Below, piece after piece: positions 44,839 through 54,803 of a DNA stretch of 64,000 nucleotides. How positions within the stretch are numbered: position 1 is the first letter of the stretch; every line of letters starts with the position of its first letter. The stretch is taken from positions 124,001-188,000 of the forward strand of contig NZ_JAERQK010000001.1 in NCBI RefSeq assembly GCF_017912535.1, in the 5' to 3' direction. This stretch comes from Motiliproteus sediminis (GTDB lineage: Bacteria > Pseudomonadota > Gammaproteobacteria > Pseudomonadales > Balneatricaceae). The notes beneath the pieces are model-generated. The model saw nothing but the letters and a program-made list of their open reading frames with translations, had not been told where the DNA came from and did no database searches. Made by a program: the position numbers and the translations under genes.

Positions 44839-45963
44839 TCAGGTCACCAGATCGATCTGCTGCAGGGTGCCGCCGCTGCCATCTTCATTCAGGTATACCC
44901 CGGTGCTACGGATGACGCCCTCCAGCTGATTCTGCTCATCGGTGAGGGAGAAGGGACTGTCGGTGTAGCCCAGATAGAGCGCGCCGATGCCCTGGTCGGC
45001 GAGGGCCAGCAGACGGTTTTCGCCATCGCTGCGCAGCCACAGACGCAGGTCGCTGAACACCGCGTCGCCCTCATCGATAAAGCCATTGCCGTCATCATCA
45101 TAAGTCGCCAGATCGGCGAATCCGTTACCACTCAGGGCACCAAACAACTCGCTGCCGTCGTTAATGACCCCGTCGCCATTGCGGTCCAGCGCCAGCAAGG
45201 CGCTGTCAGGTGCCACAAAGGCGATACTGTCCTGCTTGCCATCGGCATCGAGATCAAAATCGATGCGCTCATCACTGAGTCGTGTTCCGCCGCCGCCCAG
45301 ATTGACCACCAGTGGGTCCTTCAGCTTGGCTCCGGCTTCGATCAGTACGCGACTTTCGCTGGCAAACTGGCGCGACATGCTCAGATTGAGGTTGAGGTTA
45401 ATGGTACGACCGTCTTCGGTGGTTACCTGTACGCCGGCCTGTACCGCCAACGATTCTGATTCCTGGACGCGTTCAACCCGTTCGTATCGCATTCCGAACG
45501 CCTCTCCCTGCGCAGCTGACGGACTCGTAGCCGGCTGTTCGACCGCGACGTCGGGTGCGCTCGCCGAGGCCTCCATTGAGCGCGCGTCGATAAGCTCCAT
45601 ACGGCGCCCGAGAAACTGCTCGACGATCGATTTGATCAACAAGGTTTTGCTGTCGGCGGAAAATTGCGCCAGCGGATTGCCTGCGTCGACCGGTGGCTCG
45701 ATCTTTTTGGCCAGACCCGGCGGCAGGCCGCCGCGGGCCGGGTTGTCAAAGCGCTGGTTGAGAGCGGGGTCCTGCTGTTGCACCTGACGTGACAACGCAA
45801 GCGCCTGACTCGACAGGCTGACACCGCTGTGTTGCTCGATGCTTAGTCGCTGTTGGCCACCATCGGCGGACGCCCTGACCAGGTCCAGCCGCTCGGACTC
45901 TGTGCGCGTGTACTGGTGCTGATGTTCTGCCGCCAGGGTGACGTCTGATTGGGTGATCTTCAT
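44839..45963 (-). CDS. EF-hand-like calcium-binding-motif protein, paralogue 2
   Basis: A 374-residue protein without a signal peptide, paralogous to the gene at 9520-10707. It shares FDLDADG, LDRNGDGVINDGSELFGALSGNGFADLA and YDDDGNGFIDEGD loops and the final GTLQQIDL. The N-terminal half is rich in Gln/Ser and has repeats of PPGLAKKIE-type sequence not seen in the paralogue. ATG 45963 follows GAGGTAGCGGTT. Ca2+ binding is predicted, the role unknown. Confidence 0.82.
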   Translation of the reverse strand: MKITQSDVTLAAEHQHQYTRTESERLDLVRASADGGQQRLSIEQHSGVSLSSQALALSRQVQQQDPALNQRFDNPARGGLPPGLAKKIEPPVDAGNPLAQFSADSKTLLIKSIVEQFLGRRMELIDARSMEASASAPDVAVEQPATSPSAAQGEAFGMRYERVERVQESESLAVQAGVQVTTEDGRTINLNLNLSMSRQFASESRVLIEAGAKLKDPLVVNLGGGGTRLSDERIDFDLDADGKQDSIAFVAPDSALLALDRNGDGVINDGSELFGALSGNGFADLATYDDDGNGFIDEGDAVFSDLRLWLRSDGENRLLALADQGIGALYLGYTDSPFSLTDEQNQLEGVIRSTGVYLNEDGSGGTLQQIDLVT

Positions 45964-46125
45964 AACCGCTACCTCTTCGCGGTTAAGTTATCGGCTGTGT
46001 TGGTTAAAAAGTAAGCGCTTTGGCGCTGAAAATAATTCACGCCCTGGCGGGACAGGTCGATGGCGGCGGCCTATAGTCGAGCTAAACAGATTCAGCCACT
46101 AAGCGCTGCTTGGGGTGGGGAGAAC

Positions 46126-47091
46126 ATGAACGGATTGATACATGCGTTGCAGTTGGATGGCCAGGGTGGCGCGTCTGAATTGAGCTGGGACCAGGCGATG
46201 GCCGCCGATTCCGCCAACGGAGTAGTGTGGATTCATCTGGACTATACGGTATCGGGGGCTGCCGAGTGGATTGCCAACCACGCGGGGGTTGGAACCCATG
46301 TTGCTCAGGCCCTGCTTGACAGCAATACACGCCCGCGTGCGCATGAGTATCCGGGCGGGTTGCTGGTGGCCCTGCGGGGCGTCAATCTCAATCCGGGGCA
46401 GGACCCGGAGGATATGGTGGCGATCCGGCTGTGGATTGAGCCGGGGCGGATTATCAGTACCCGCCAGCGTCCGCTGCTGTCGATTCGTGAAATCGCGACA
46501 GCGTTGCTGGAAGGCAAGGGGCCGAAAAGCGCCGGTGGCGTGGTGGTGCAACTGACCCGACGCCTGATCGCACGGATGAGTGGCGTGATCGATATGATTG
46601 AAGAGGAGACCACCGACCTTGAAGAACAGATGCTGGCAACCACAACCCTGCAGGCGCGGGACCAGTTGTCGCAGCTAAGACGGCAGATTATCGGGCTCAA
46701 GCGTTACCTGTCACCGCAGCGCGAGGCGATGGAGGTGCTGCAGCAACTGGATTCAGATCTGTTGAGCGATGAGCACCGGATGGGATTGCGGGAGAGCAAC
46801 GAGCGCCTGATCCGCTACATTGAAGACCTGAACGAATCGCGCGAACGTGCGGCGGTGCTGCACGAGGAGACTATCAACCGGGCCACCGACCTGATGAACC
46901 AGCGCATGTACGTACTGTCTTTGGTGGCGGCGATCTTTCTGCCGCTGGGTTTTCTGACCGGTTTGTTTGGCATCAATGTGGGGGGGATGCCGGGGGTGGA
47001 TAGTCCCTGGGCCTTTGGGCTGTTCAGCGTTGCGCTGGTGGTCACCACCGGTTTGATGCTGTGGTACTTCAAAACCAAACACTGGTTATAA
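46126..47091 (+). CDS. zntB: ZntB-like zinc transporter (CorA family)
   Basis: A 321-residue protein with a large cytosolic N-domain and two C-terminal membrane segments. It has MIEEETTDLEEQM and QLRRQIIGLKRYLSPQREAM typical of ZntB, and the pore motif GINVGG in place of CorA's GMN, then GMPGVDSPWAFG. ZntB carries Zn2+ with protons. ATG 46126 follows GGGGAG; an earlier frame extension is not used. Downstream hairpin shared with the convergent chemoreceptor gene. Confidence 0.9.
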   Translation: MNGLIHALQLDGQGGASELSWDQAMAADSANGVVWIHLDYTVSGAAEWIANHAGVGTHVAQALLDSNTRPRAHEYPGGLLVALRGVNLNPGQDPEDMVAIRLWIEPGRIISTRQRPLLSIREIATALLEGKGPKSAGGVVVQLTRRLIARMSGVIDMIEEETTDLEEQMLATTTLQARDQLSQLRRQIIGLKRYLSPQREAMEVLQQLDSDLLSDEHRMGLRESNERLIRYIEDLNESRERAAVLHEETINRATDLMNQRMYVLSLVAAIFLPLGFLTGLFGINVGGMPGVDSPWAFGLFSVALVVTTGLMLWYFKTKHWL

Positions 47092-47097
47092 AGATTG

Positions 47098-47130
47098 AGC
47101 CCCGTGCCCCGCTCGGTGGGGCATGGGGCT
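47098..47130. terminator. Hairpin between convergent zntB and chemoreceptor genes
   Basis: AGCCCCGTGCCCC with GGGGCATGGGGCT (13-bp stem, one G-T pair, loop GCTCGGT), just after zntB and 6 bp before the stop of the chemoreceptor. It has no T run, so bidirectional stopping is inferred. Confidence 0.55.
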
Positions 47131-47136
47131 GCGGGG

Positions 47137-49023
47137 TCAAATGCGGAAACGGTGTGCCATTTCATGGAGGTGGTTGGATACCTCCGTCAGTCGCTCGCCG
47201 GTGAGCGCGGTCTCTTCTGCTGACGCAGAGGTTTGCTGGGTGGCGTCGGCGATGTTGGTGATGGAGCGGCTGATGTCGGCCGTCACTGCGGTTTGCTCTT
47301 CGGTGGCACTGGCGATCTGGATGTTCATGTCGCAGATAACCGCTACCGCCTGCGCGATCTGCTCCAGCGATACGGCTGCTTCGTTACTGTGCTCCACTGT
47401 CTGAATACTGAGATTCTTGCTGCTTTCCATTACCTCTACGGCACTGTGTGAGCCAGCCTGCAACTTGCTGATCATCTCCTGAATCTCTTGGGTCGAGGCC
47501 TGTGTCTTGCTTGCCAGGCTGCGCACTTCGTCGGCTACAACGGCGAATCCGCGCCCCTGCTCACCGGCTCGGGCGGCTTCAATAGCCGCATTGAGGGCGA
47601 GCAAATTGGTTTGATCGGCAATACCGCGGATCACGTCAAGAATGGCGACGATGTTGGTCACTTCGCCTTCGAGTGAGTTGATGACGCCTGCGGCGTTATC
47701 GATTTCATGCGCCAGATGGTCCATGGAACTGATGGCTTTGGTTACCACCGTCTGCGCTTTGGATCCCTCTGCTTTGGCTTCATTGGCGGCATCCGCCGCA
47801 CTTTGGGCGTTGCCGGCGATCTCCTGCGCCGAGCCCGACATCTCCTGCACTGCCGTGGCCACCATGTCGGTTTCGGCAATCTGGCCAGAGACTGCGGAAC
47901 TGGTTCGGCTGGAGAGCATCTTGGTGCTCTCGGCCACGGCATTGAGGTCGCGGGTTGCGGTTACGATGTCCGCCACCAGCGACTGTATCTTGCTCACGAA
48001 CTGGTTGAACGCTTCGGCGGTGACGCCAATCTCATCCCGGGTTTCGGCGGTCAACCGTTTGGTCAGATCACCTTCGCCGGAGGCGATATCCTGTAGCGCG
48101 TCACGCAGTCGTTCCAGCGGACGGGTGATATATCCCAGCACCAGTTTTAGCAGCAGGATGATCGCCGCGGTGGCGATGAGTAGAAACAGGATAGAGGCAT
48201 TGCGTTGGGCGTTGATTGGCGCATAAGACAGCTGTTTGTCGATCACCACGCCGATACGCCAGTCCACATTCGGGATCCCCTCGATGGATGCAAACTTGAT
48301 CAGGCGGGGACTCCCTTCACTGCTAGCCAGGCGCAGCTCGCTGGTTAACGCCGGGGTTTCGCCATCCAGCAGTTCACCGACCTGCTTGTCGTTAAAGCGG
48401 CTGTTCGGGTGGGCCAGAATCTTGCCGTCGGCACTGACCAGATAGGCGTAGCCCAGTCCCAGAAAGTCGATACCGTTAATGATGGCGGCGATGGATTGCA
48501 GCCCGATATCGCCACCAGCGACGCCCCGGTCACCTCCCGTTACCGGAGCCACCACCGAAATCAGCAGATCGCCGGAAGTGGCGTCCCGGTAGGGTTCAGT
48601 GAAGGCTCCGCTCTGGGTTTTTTTCGCCAACTGGTACCACGGCCGCTTTCGTGGATCAAAGCCGTCGGGGAGATTAACGTCGGGATCGTCCTGGATAAAA
48701 CGACCGTCATCAAAGCCGATATAGGCCGCTACCAAGTCGCCGGCGTTTTTTGCCTGCAGGGAAAGTTCTGCCACCCGCTGATCCGAGGCTCCCCGGCTGG
48801 CCGCTGTTGCCATGGCCTGGGTTATGAGCAGCTTGTTGTTCAACCAGTTGGCAATGTTGTCGGCGGTGGCGTGGGAAATCTCTTCCAGCCCCTGCTCCAG
48901 TTGCGCCAACATCTGTTGCTCGGCCTGAAAGCGGTTATAGGTAGCGAATGAGCCAAAAGCTATCACCAGTACCGCCGAGGCGACCAGTATGATTTTGTTG
49001 GAAAAAGAGAGCTGGGTGAGCAT
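47137..49023 (-). CDS. Methyl-accepting chemotaxis protein with double Cache sensor
   Basis: A 628-residue receptor: TM1 (about 10-30), a periplasmic Cache domain with [32 protein letters not shown]2 (about 275-300), a HAMP domain with [25 protein letters not shown], and a signalling domain with the [20 protein letters not shown] hairpin tip. dCache sensors bind small ligands such as amino or organic acids. No chemotaxis kinase lies nearby. Single gene, with its own start at ATG 49023. Confidence 0.95.
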   Translation of the reverse strand: MLTQLSFSNKIILVASAVLVIAFGSFATYNRFQAEQQMLAQLEQGLEEISHATADNIANWLNNKLLITQAMATAASRGASDQRVAELSLQAKNAGDLVAAYIGFDDGRFIQDDPDVNLPDGFDPRKRPWYQLAKKTQSGAFTEPYRDATSGDLLISVVAPVTGGDRGVAGGDIGLQSIAAIINGIDFLGLGYAYLVSADGKILAHPNSRFNDKQVGELLDGETPALTSELRLASSEGSPRLIKFASIEGIPNVDWRIGVVIDKQLSYAPINAQRNASILFLLIATAAIILLLKLVLGYITRPLERLRDALQDIASGEGDLTKRLTAETRDEIGVTAEAFNQFVSKIQSLVADIVTATRDLNAVAESTKMLSSRTSSAVSGQIAETDMVATAVQEMSGSAQEIAGNAQSAADAANEAKAEGSKAQTVVTKAISSMDHLAHEIDNAAGVINSLEGEVTNIVAILDVIRGIADQTNLLALNAAIEAARAGEQGRGFAVVADEVRSLASKTQASTQEIQEMISKLQAGSHSAVEVMESSKNLSIQTVEHSNEAAVSLEQIAQAVAVICDMNIQIASATEEQTAVTADISRSITNIADATQQTSASAEETALTGERLTEVSNHLHEMAHRFRI

Positions 49024-49196
49024 GGGTTTGAACCTCCGCAGAGAGATGATCGCCCTGTGAGCTGCTGATGAGGCGTCGGTTGATGCCGGACTAGAAAGTT
49101 TATTCTAGTAGCGGTGGCTAATGTTTGCTGCGTTGGGTATGAGAGTTGCGCCGTCAAGGCGTGCAGGGGTTGCGGCTAGGCTTAGGTGAGAACCAT

Positions 49197-49224
49197 AAAA
49201 AAGGCCGGCATTGTGCCGGCCTTT
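49197..49224. terminator. Terminator after the porin gene
   Basis: AAAGGCCGGCA and TGCCGGCCTTT with a 3-base loop (49200-49224), an 11-bp stem with a run of A on the plus side (49197-49202), so T on the minus strand. It serves the minus-strand porin, 60 bp away, and could also work on the other strand. Confidence 0.88.
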
Positions 49225-49285
49225 AGATCCCTGCAAACCGGGCAACCCCTGAAGGGACGGGCACCCGGTGGTTGGGATTCTGTCC

Positions 49286-50242
49286 TTAGAACTTGATGCG
49301 CATACCGGCGAGAACGTCCAGTTCGTAATCAGTGTTGGCATCATCATCGCGGTTGGTGATTTCAGCGAACATCGATACGTTTTTCTGCTCCGGAAATTTG
49401 TAGGTCAGGTTGGCGTAGATGGCCTCTTCACTGTTTGCCGCGGCATCGTCATAGTCATGCTCGACATAACCGACCGCGATCTTGATCTGCTTGGTGGCTT
49501 TGAAGGTGGCAACGATGTCCAGCATCGCCACATCGCTGGTACCGGCCTGATCGGAAACACCGTAGTCGGCGCCAAAGGTGGCAAAACCCGCATCAAAGAC
49601 GGCGCTGACACCCCAGATGTCGGTTGATTTGGCGGTCGGAGTGGATTTGAATGTCTGGTAGGCCGCACCCAGCGTCAGGGCGTCGAAGCCAGCTTCGACG
49701 TAGATGTCGCTGGACTCGTTACCTTCGCTGTCTTCGCCTTCGGCTTCCAGTTCGTGGGAGGCTGCCACGCGAACGGCGCCAAAGCTGGCGTCGGCGCGAA
49801 TGACGTCATCACCGCTGCCGGTTCCGAACTCGTCAAAAATGTCTTCACCCAGCGGGCTTTCGTAAGCCTGCTCGACGCCAAAGTCATCGGCGGCCTTGTC
49901 CATCTTACCGACCTGCACGGAAGCGCTGCCGAAATCCAGGCCCAGGTAGGCTTCTTCAAGAGAGTCGCCATCTTGCTTGCTTTCTGCGGCATCCTTAAAG
50001 CCAAAATCCAGTTGACCAAAGGCAGTCAGACCGTTGCCCAGATCGTACTGGACGCGGTTCTTCAGTTCGAGATCGTCAAACTCGACCTCAAGGTCTTTGG
50101 TCTTGCTGGCGTTATCACGCAGCTGAACCTGCCAGTCACCCTTGATGTCGTACTTCAGGCCTTTGCCTTCGTAAACGGTCGCGGCCTGGGCGGTACCGGC
50201 AGTGATGCCGGCGATAGCGGCAGCCAAGATCAGTTTTTTCAT
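49286..50242 (-). CDS. Outer-membrane porin (Gram-negative type)
   Basis: A 318-residue acidic beta-barrel protein: signal MKKLILAAAIAGITAGTAQA, then alternating beta strands such as YDIKGDWQVQLRDN and FGQLDFGFKD, and the terminal strand YELDVLAGMRIKF ending in Phe, the BAM signal. The acidic loops suggest a cation-preferring, marine-type porin. ATG 50242 gives a clean signal peptide; GGAG lies ~10 bases upstream. AT-rich DNA around 50280-50400 lies upstream. Confidence 0.9.
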   Translation of the reverse strand: MKKLILAAAIAGITAGTAQAATVYEGKGLKYDIKGDWQVQLRDNASKTKDLEVEFDDLELKNRVQYDLGNGLTAFGQLDFGFKDAAESKQDGDSLEEAYLGLDFGSASVQVGKMDKAADDFGVEQAYESPLGEDIFDEFGTGSGDDVIRADASFGAVRVAASHELEAEGEDSEGNESSDIYVEAGFDALTLGAAYQTFKSTPTAKSTDIWGVSAVFDAGFATFGADYGVSDQAGTSDVAMLDIVATFKATKQIKIAVGYVEHDYDDAAANSEEAIYANLTYKFPEQKNVSMFAEITNRDDDANTDYELDVLAGMRIKF

Positions 50243-50398
50243 GGTTTGCATTCTCCGATAATTGGATGATTTGAGTTTATTTAGGCAAAGCTTCCCCGAC
50301 ATCGCCTTTAAATAAAGGGATGCTTGTTTTTATTGTTCGATAATATTTCTACAGCACGTTTGTTTAATTAATGCTGCGATGCAAAAATAATTAAGATG

Positions 50399-51064
50399 CT
50401 ATTTTTCATGCGTCCATTCTATAAATTTCTGCCGCGTGTTCTGATCGGCCACTTGATACCAGTACTGCAGCATCTGCAGGGGCAGGGGAGTTGCTGCATC
50501 AGGCGGGCGCTGGCCGCCGATGGTCAGCGCCGAGTTGGCTGGCGGGTAGGCCTGCGCCGGGCCTGCCAGGATTGCCAGTGCCGCCGGGTTGTGGCCTTGA
50601 TTGAACAGCGCCAACTCATGGGTGTAGTTGCGACTGAGTTGGAAGCCCTCTTTTCGCAGCGGAGCAACCGCCAGCGGCCAGGATAGGCCGCTGGATGCTC
50701 GCAGTTGCCACTCCGGTGACTGATTAAAGGCCTCCATTGCTGCGGGCGTTTTAATCTTTGGTGTACTGAGACTTAACTGCTGATTCGTGGCTTCAAACAG
50801 CACTACAAAGGTGTCACTGTGGGCGAATTCGGTATCGTTGCCACGGGTCTCAACTTCCACACCAAGACGGAGCAGGAGCTGGTGGCGGCCGTCGGCAAGG
50901 CGGAGACTGCGGTTGACATAGGCACGCGGTTTTTCCGTTTCCTGACCATCGATGGCGAGTACGTCAATGGCGGGATCGACGCGGATAGTAATATCGGCCA
51001 GCGCTTCAGAACTCAGGGTGCCGGCACATATCAGCGGAATAAATAGCGATGTCAGATACTTCAA
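50399..51064 (-). CDS. DUF2057 (YccT-like) exported protein
   Basis: A 221-residue protein with a signal peptide from MKYLTSLFIPLICAGTLSSEALA (first codon TTG), then DUF2057: ADITIRVDPAIDVLAIDGQE, RLADGRHQLLLRL, and the C-terminal QYWYQVADQNTRQKFIEW. YccT/CsgI in E. coli affects curli. No curli genes are seen here. TTG 51064 follows GAGTGG and gives a clear signal; an ATG at 51196 would precede it with 44 non-signal residues. Confidence 0.82.
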   Translation of the reverse strand: MKYLTSLFIPLICAGTLSSEALADITIRVDPAIDVLAIDGQETEKPRAYVNRSLRLADGRHQLLLRLGVEVETRGNDTEFAHSDTFVVLFEATNQQLSLSTPKIKTPAAMEAFNQSPEWQLRASSGLSWPLAVAPLRKEGFQLSRNYTHELALFNQGHNPAALAILAGPAQAYPPANSALTIGGQRPPDAATPLPLQMLQYWYQVADQNTRQKFIEWTHEK

Positions 51065-51395
51065 TGATAACCACTCGCTGGTTGGTGTATTACGTTCAAA
51101 TAACAATGACGAGCAAGTTCCTAAAGACGCAGGAATACTAACCCTGTTTTGTGACTTATTTGTTGCACCGCGATTAAACTTTGTTTTCTTTTTCATGGGC
51201 TGACTTATAAATCGTATGGCGTTGTTTGGACAGTTCCGGGGAGATTAACAAAAAATATCGATAATGCAAACAAGAATTATTCGCATTGCGATTGGACGGG
51301 TGTCGTGGCTGGGTAGGGAGCGATGCTGCGTGACCTTAGCTGGGGGCTGTGGCATGGTCCGCAGTTATTCAACCACCGGATTAACCGAGGCTCAT

Positions 51396-51755
51396 ATGTC
51401 AAAGAAAGTCTATTGTCTGGCGCAGTTTATGCCCAAGGCCGGGTGCGATGAGGCGCTATTTCGGGTGCTGCAGGCGCTGGAACCCGACACCTTGCGAGAA
51501 GATGGCTGTATTCAGTATGTGGTGACGCGTCATATTCCCAGTCCGTTCGCTGAAGGTGACAGTTACCCGATCGTGTTCAACGAGATCTGGAGCGATCTTG
51601 CAGCGTTCGAGTCTCACTGCCAGCGGAGCGCTATTCAGCAGTTCTTTGAAACCCAGTGCGTCGCCGATAGCGGCCTGGTCGACAAGTGGAATGTGTGTAT
51701 CTACAGCGATGAGCCGCATCAGTACGATGCTCCCAGGCTGGCAGAGTTGGTGTGA
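51396..51755 (+). CDS. Antibiotic-biosynthesis-monooxygenase-type (ABM) protein
   Basis: A 119-residue ferredoxin-like fold protein of the ABM/YgiN kind: VYCLAQFMPKAGCDEALFRVLQAL, EDGCIQYVVTRH and FNEIWSDLAAFESHCQ. ABM domains are oxygenases of quinones or polyketides, or merely dimeric binding proteins. ATG 51396 follows GAGG. It overlaps the downstream hydrolase by 4 bases. Confidence 0.88.
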   Translation: MSKKVYCLAQFMPKAGCDEALFRVLQALEPDTLREDGCIQYVVTRHIPSPFAEGDSYPIVFNEIWSDLAAFESHCQRSAIQQFFETQCVADSGLVDKWNVCIYSDEPHQYDAPRLAELV

Positions 51756-52411
51756 ACGCACCGGAACGGATCTGCAATCTGCCGGTACTTATCGACGGCG
51801 CCGCGGACGCTGCAGTGACGCTGCTGCTGGCCCATGGTGCCGGTGCCGGCATGGAGCATGAGTTCATCACTGCGGTGACGACGGGACTCGCCCGGCAGGG
51901 CGTGAGGGTGGTGCGGTTCGAGTTTCCTTACATGGCGGCGCGGCGCGAGGATGGTAAGCGGCGTCCTCCGGACCGGATGCCCAAACTGCTGGCGGCTTAC
52001 CAGAGCCTGTACCACCATTATGCCGACCAGGGGCCGCTGGTTATGGCGGGCAAATCCATGGGCGGCCGGGTGGCCACGTTATTGGCGCAGGAGCTGGAGT
52101 CAGGTGCCGCGCCACTCGGAGTGATCTGTCTTGGTTTTCCGTTTCACCCCCCGGGCAAACCGGAGCGTTATCGTGGTGAGCATCTGGCGACGACCACAGT
52201 GCCCACCTTGATCCTGCAGGGCGAGCGTGATCCTTTTGGCACCCGCGAGGAGCTGCGGAGCTTCGCTCTGTCTGCTCAGGTGGAGTGCTGCTTCCTGACT
52301 GATGGCGAGCACAGCTTTAAACCGCGCAAGTCCAGCGGTACCACGCTGGAAGAGAACCTCAACCGGGCGGTCAGCCATATGGTGGATTTTATTGGACGTC
52401 AGCTGACCTGA
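51752..52411 (+). CDS. Alpha/beta hydrolase (KANL3/Tex30-like)
   Basis: A 219-residue alpha/beta hydrolase. The oxyanion HGAGAGMEHEF strand-turn, nucleophile Ser in GKSMGG, acid in ERDPFG and His in GEHSFKP are all present. It resembles the small Tex30/KANL3-type hydrolases, whose substrates are unknown. The GTG start overlaps the ABM gene stop, so the two are coupled. Confidence 0.85.
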   Translation: MNAPERICNLPVLIDGAADAAVTLLLAHGAGAGMEHEFITAVTTGLARQGVRVVRFEFPYMAARREDGKRRPPDRMPKLLAAYQSLYHHYADQGPLVMAGKSMGGRVATLLAQELESGAAPLGVICLGFPFHPPGKPERYRGEHLATTTVPTLILQGERDPFGTREELRSFALSAQVECCFLTDGEHSFKPRKSSGTTLEENLNRAVSHMVDFIGRQLT

Positions 52412-52473
52412 TCGTTGCCTGGGGCCTGCATCTTCTATGCTTGAAGCAGTAAGCGGATCGAGGAGCGCGAAGC

Positions 52474-52890
52474 ATGGACCCGCGAATCAGCATGATTACT
52501 CTGGGTGTAGATGACCTTGAACGGTCGGTGGCGTTTTATCAGCGCCTGGGCTGGCCGCGGATGGATTCACCCCCGAACGTCGCCTTCTTTACCCTCAATG
52601 GCAGCTGGTTGGGGTTGTATGGTCGGCAGGCGTTGGCCGAGGATGCCGGTGTATCCTCGGCGGGCGAGGGTTTTGCCGGCTTCGCGCTGGCACATAATGT
52701 CGGCTCCGAGCAGGAGGTGGACGCGGTGATGGCGGTGGCCGTTGCTGCCGGTGCGCGTCAGGTCAAAGTGCCGCAGCCGGTTTTTTGGGGAGGCTACAGC
52801 GGCTACTTTGCTGATCCGGATGGATATCTCTGGGAGGTGGCCTACAACCCCTTTTGCTGGATTGGTCCGGCAACGGGGGATCAGTCGTAG
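52474..52890 (+). CDS. VOC family protein
   Basis: A 138-residue glyoxalase/bleomycin-resistance-fold protein with two paired beta-alpha-beta-beta-beta units: ISMITLGVDDLERSVAFYQRLGW at the start and GYSGYFADPDGYLWEVAYNP at the end, carrying potential metal ligands. The activity is not predictable. Its stop lies 10 bp inside the end of the convergent 45-residue gene. Confidence 0.88.
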   Translation: MDPRISMITLGVDDLERSVAFYQRLGWPRMDSPPNVAFFTLNGSWLGLYGRQALAEDAGVSSAGEGFAGFALAHNVGSEQEVDAVMAVAVAAGARQVKVPQPVFWGGYSGYFADPDGYLWEVAYNPFCWIGPATGDQS

Positions 52891-53018
52891 TCCGCCATCG
52901 GTTCGATGCCCGCCAGATCCAGCACCATACAGGCGAACAGCGCGGTTGCCGCAAATCCGGCCACGAAAATCATCGGCATCGCCAGATAGCCCAGCAGGTT
53001 CCAGATTAGCTGCTCCAT
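52881..53018 (-). CDS. Small membrane protein, 45 residues (TIGR02808-like)
   Basis: ATG 53018, with GAGGG 8 bases upstream, to TGA at 52881-52883. The start MEQLIWNLLGYLAMPMIFVAGF is close to the TIGR02808 short proteins (I recall IWHxLGYxAMPxIF). One helix follows, then an acidic end MADYD. It is convergent with the VOC gene with a 10-bp overlap. Family function is unknown. Confidence 0.72.
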   Translation of the reverse strand: MEQLIWNLLGYLAMPMIFVAGFAATALFACMVLDLAGIEPMADYD

Positions 53019-53145
53019 GTTGTCACCCTCTGATCGATTAGTGATGTCACTACTGTAGTTAGGGCGACCGGCAAAAGCGAGCAGCGGATTGGCCTGAATT
53101 GATCCCGGACAAGAGGCGCCGCCGCGGGACGGCGCCTGATCTGGA

Positions 53146-54672
53146 TTACTCCGCCTTCAATTCGTACAGGGATACGGTGTTGCTGACTTCGTTGGTGGTC
53201 ACCAGCCAGCCACTGTTGTTATCGCGCGGGATGAACAGCAGCCCTTCGGGGCTGATATCTCCCTGCGGGCGCAGGTCGAAGTAATCGACCACGGCGGGCG
53301 TCTGCGGATCGCTGATATTGTAGGCGAACAGGCCGCTGCTGCGTTCCAGACCGATCAGTGCGTAGCGCTCGCCGCCCAGTTCGGCCACCGCGATCGATTC
53401 CGGCTCGGGGCCTTTGTCGTCGCTGCGGCCATCATTCCAGACATCGAAGCCATTGTTGGCATGGCCGGCGAGCTGAAATTCGAACTCGTTGCCGGAGTCG
53501 TAGACCAGCTCGACCTTGGCGTTCCAGATCGAGAAGGAGCGCGCGCCATAGCTGTAGATCTGGTCGATATCTCCGTCCCCATCGCTATCGCCGCGGCTGG
53601 TGGTGGTTTTCAGGCGGCCGAGCTGGTCGTCCTGCTGCAGCGTGGCGGCGTCGGGATAGGCGCTGCTGTCGAGGTTAAGGTCCTTGACCCGGGCCTCTTC
53701 GCTGTAACCGTCATAATCGCGCGCGTCGCCCTCGTTGGCCGACAGGATGTAGCTCTTGCCGTCATGTTCGAAACTGGCGATGGCGTCGGGCTGGTACATA
53801 CCCAGAACCGGCCAGCTTTGCAGGTTGATGGCATTATCCCGGTCGCTGGCGTCGAAGCTGTTGCGCGCCAGGCTGTGATCCTTGAAGCCCAGGCTGACCA
53901 CCGCGTCTACCTCGGCTTTGGCGATGTCGATAATCGCCATGGCGTTGTTCTCTTGCAGCGAAACCCAGGCGGTAGTCGAGTCGGTGGAGACGGCAATGTA
54001 CTCCGGTTCGAAGTCCTGGGCAGGCGTGGCATTGGGGCCGAACACGCGTACGTCGCCATCCAGTTTCCCGGACCCTTTGCCTTTACCGCGATGGTTAAAG
54101 CGGCTGAAATCAACGGTGCGAGGGGACCAGCCATACTGGCTGTCGATAATAGTCACCGAGCCCTTGGGATCGTGACTATAGGCATCACTGGGTTCGCCCT
54201 CGTTGGCGACCAGCAGGTAGCGGCCGTCGGGGGTGAAGGTAACCATGTCCGGTAGCGCGCCGGCCTTGATCGTTGTGACTTGGCTTCCATCCAGATCAAA
54301 AATCACCACCTGACCGCGCTGCTGCTTGTTGTCGGCCTCTACCGCCACCGCGACGTATTCGCCGGAAACGGCCACGCTGTTGGGGCCTCCGCCATATGGG
54401 CTGAGGTCGATAGCACTGGGTATGCCGTCAGCTTCGCCCAATGCACCGGTGGCGGGGTCAATCGCCAGAATGCGAAGTTGATTTTCGGCACCGTTGGTGA
54501 CGTACAGGCGCTGTTTGGTTGGGGCGTAAGCGGAAATTTCCGCACAGCTCTCTTCGCCGCCGCACTGTTCCTGATATTGACCTTTCAGGGTCAGGCTAAG
54601 GCCTGCGTGGGCCAAGCTGGTACAGGCTGTCAGCGCTATGGTCAGCGCGATTCGGGGTGTTTGCAAAGGCAT
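53146..54672 (-). CDS. Choice-of-anchor I family secreted protein
   Basis: A 508-residue secreted protein. A signal peptide (about 1-23) precedes a seven-bladed beta-propeller-like domain with repeated DG and NEGE/NEGD motifs (LLVANEGEPSDAY, LSANEGDARDYDGY) and a C-terminal segment ending SLYELKAE. These are diagnostic of the choice-of-anchor I family, often annotated as alkaline phosphatase, whose activity is not established. No anchor domain is visible at the C-terminus. ATG 54672 is followed by the signal. Confidence 0.88.
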   Translation of the reverse strand: MPLQTPRIALTIALTACTSLAHAGLSLTLKGQYQEQCGGEESCAEISAYAPTKQRLYVTNGAENQLRILAIDPATGALGEADGIPSAIDLSPYGGGPNSVAVSGEYVAVAVEADNKQQRGQVVIFDLDGSQVTTIKAGALPDMVTFTPDGRYLLVANEGEPSDAYSHDPKGSVTIIDSQYGWSPRTVDFSRFNHRGKGKGSGKLDGDVRVFGPNATPAQDFEPEYIAVSTDSTTAWVSLQENNAMAIIDIAKAEVDAVVSLGFKDHSLARNSFDASDRDNAINLQSWPVLGMYQPDAIASFEHDGKSYILSANEGDARDYDGYSEEARVKDLNLDSSAYPDAATLQQDDQLGRLKTTTSRGDSDGDGDIDQIYSYGARSFSIWNAKVELVYDSGNEFEFQLAGHANNGFDVWNDGRSDDKGPEPESIAVAELGGERYALIGLERSSGLFAYNISDPQTPAVVDYFDLRPQGDISPEGLLFIPRDNNSGWLVTTNEVSNTVSLYELKAE

Positions 54673-54803
54673 CGTCAGTCTCTCCTTGGGACGGGGTCGC
54701 AGCAGCGATTGTGGCGACGGGAGATGACGGTACGTGGATGTTTATGTGACAAATCGCAGTTCTATTAACCGGGAGGCCAATGTTGCTGCATTTCTACGTT
54801 AGC

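Noticed and set aside
51065-51196. Longer N-terminus for the DUF2057 protein from ATG 51196
   Set aside because: It lacks a ribosome site and would bury an obvious signal peptide that begins at TTG 51064.
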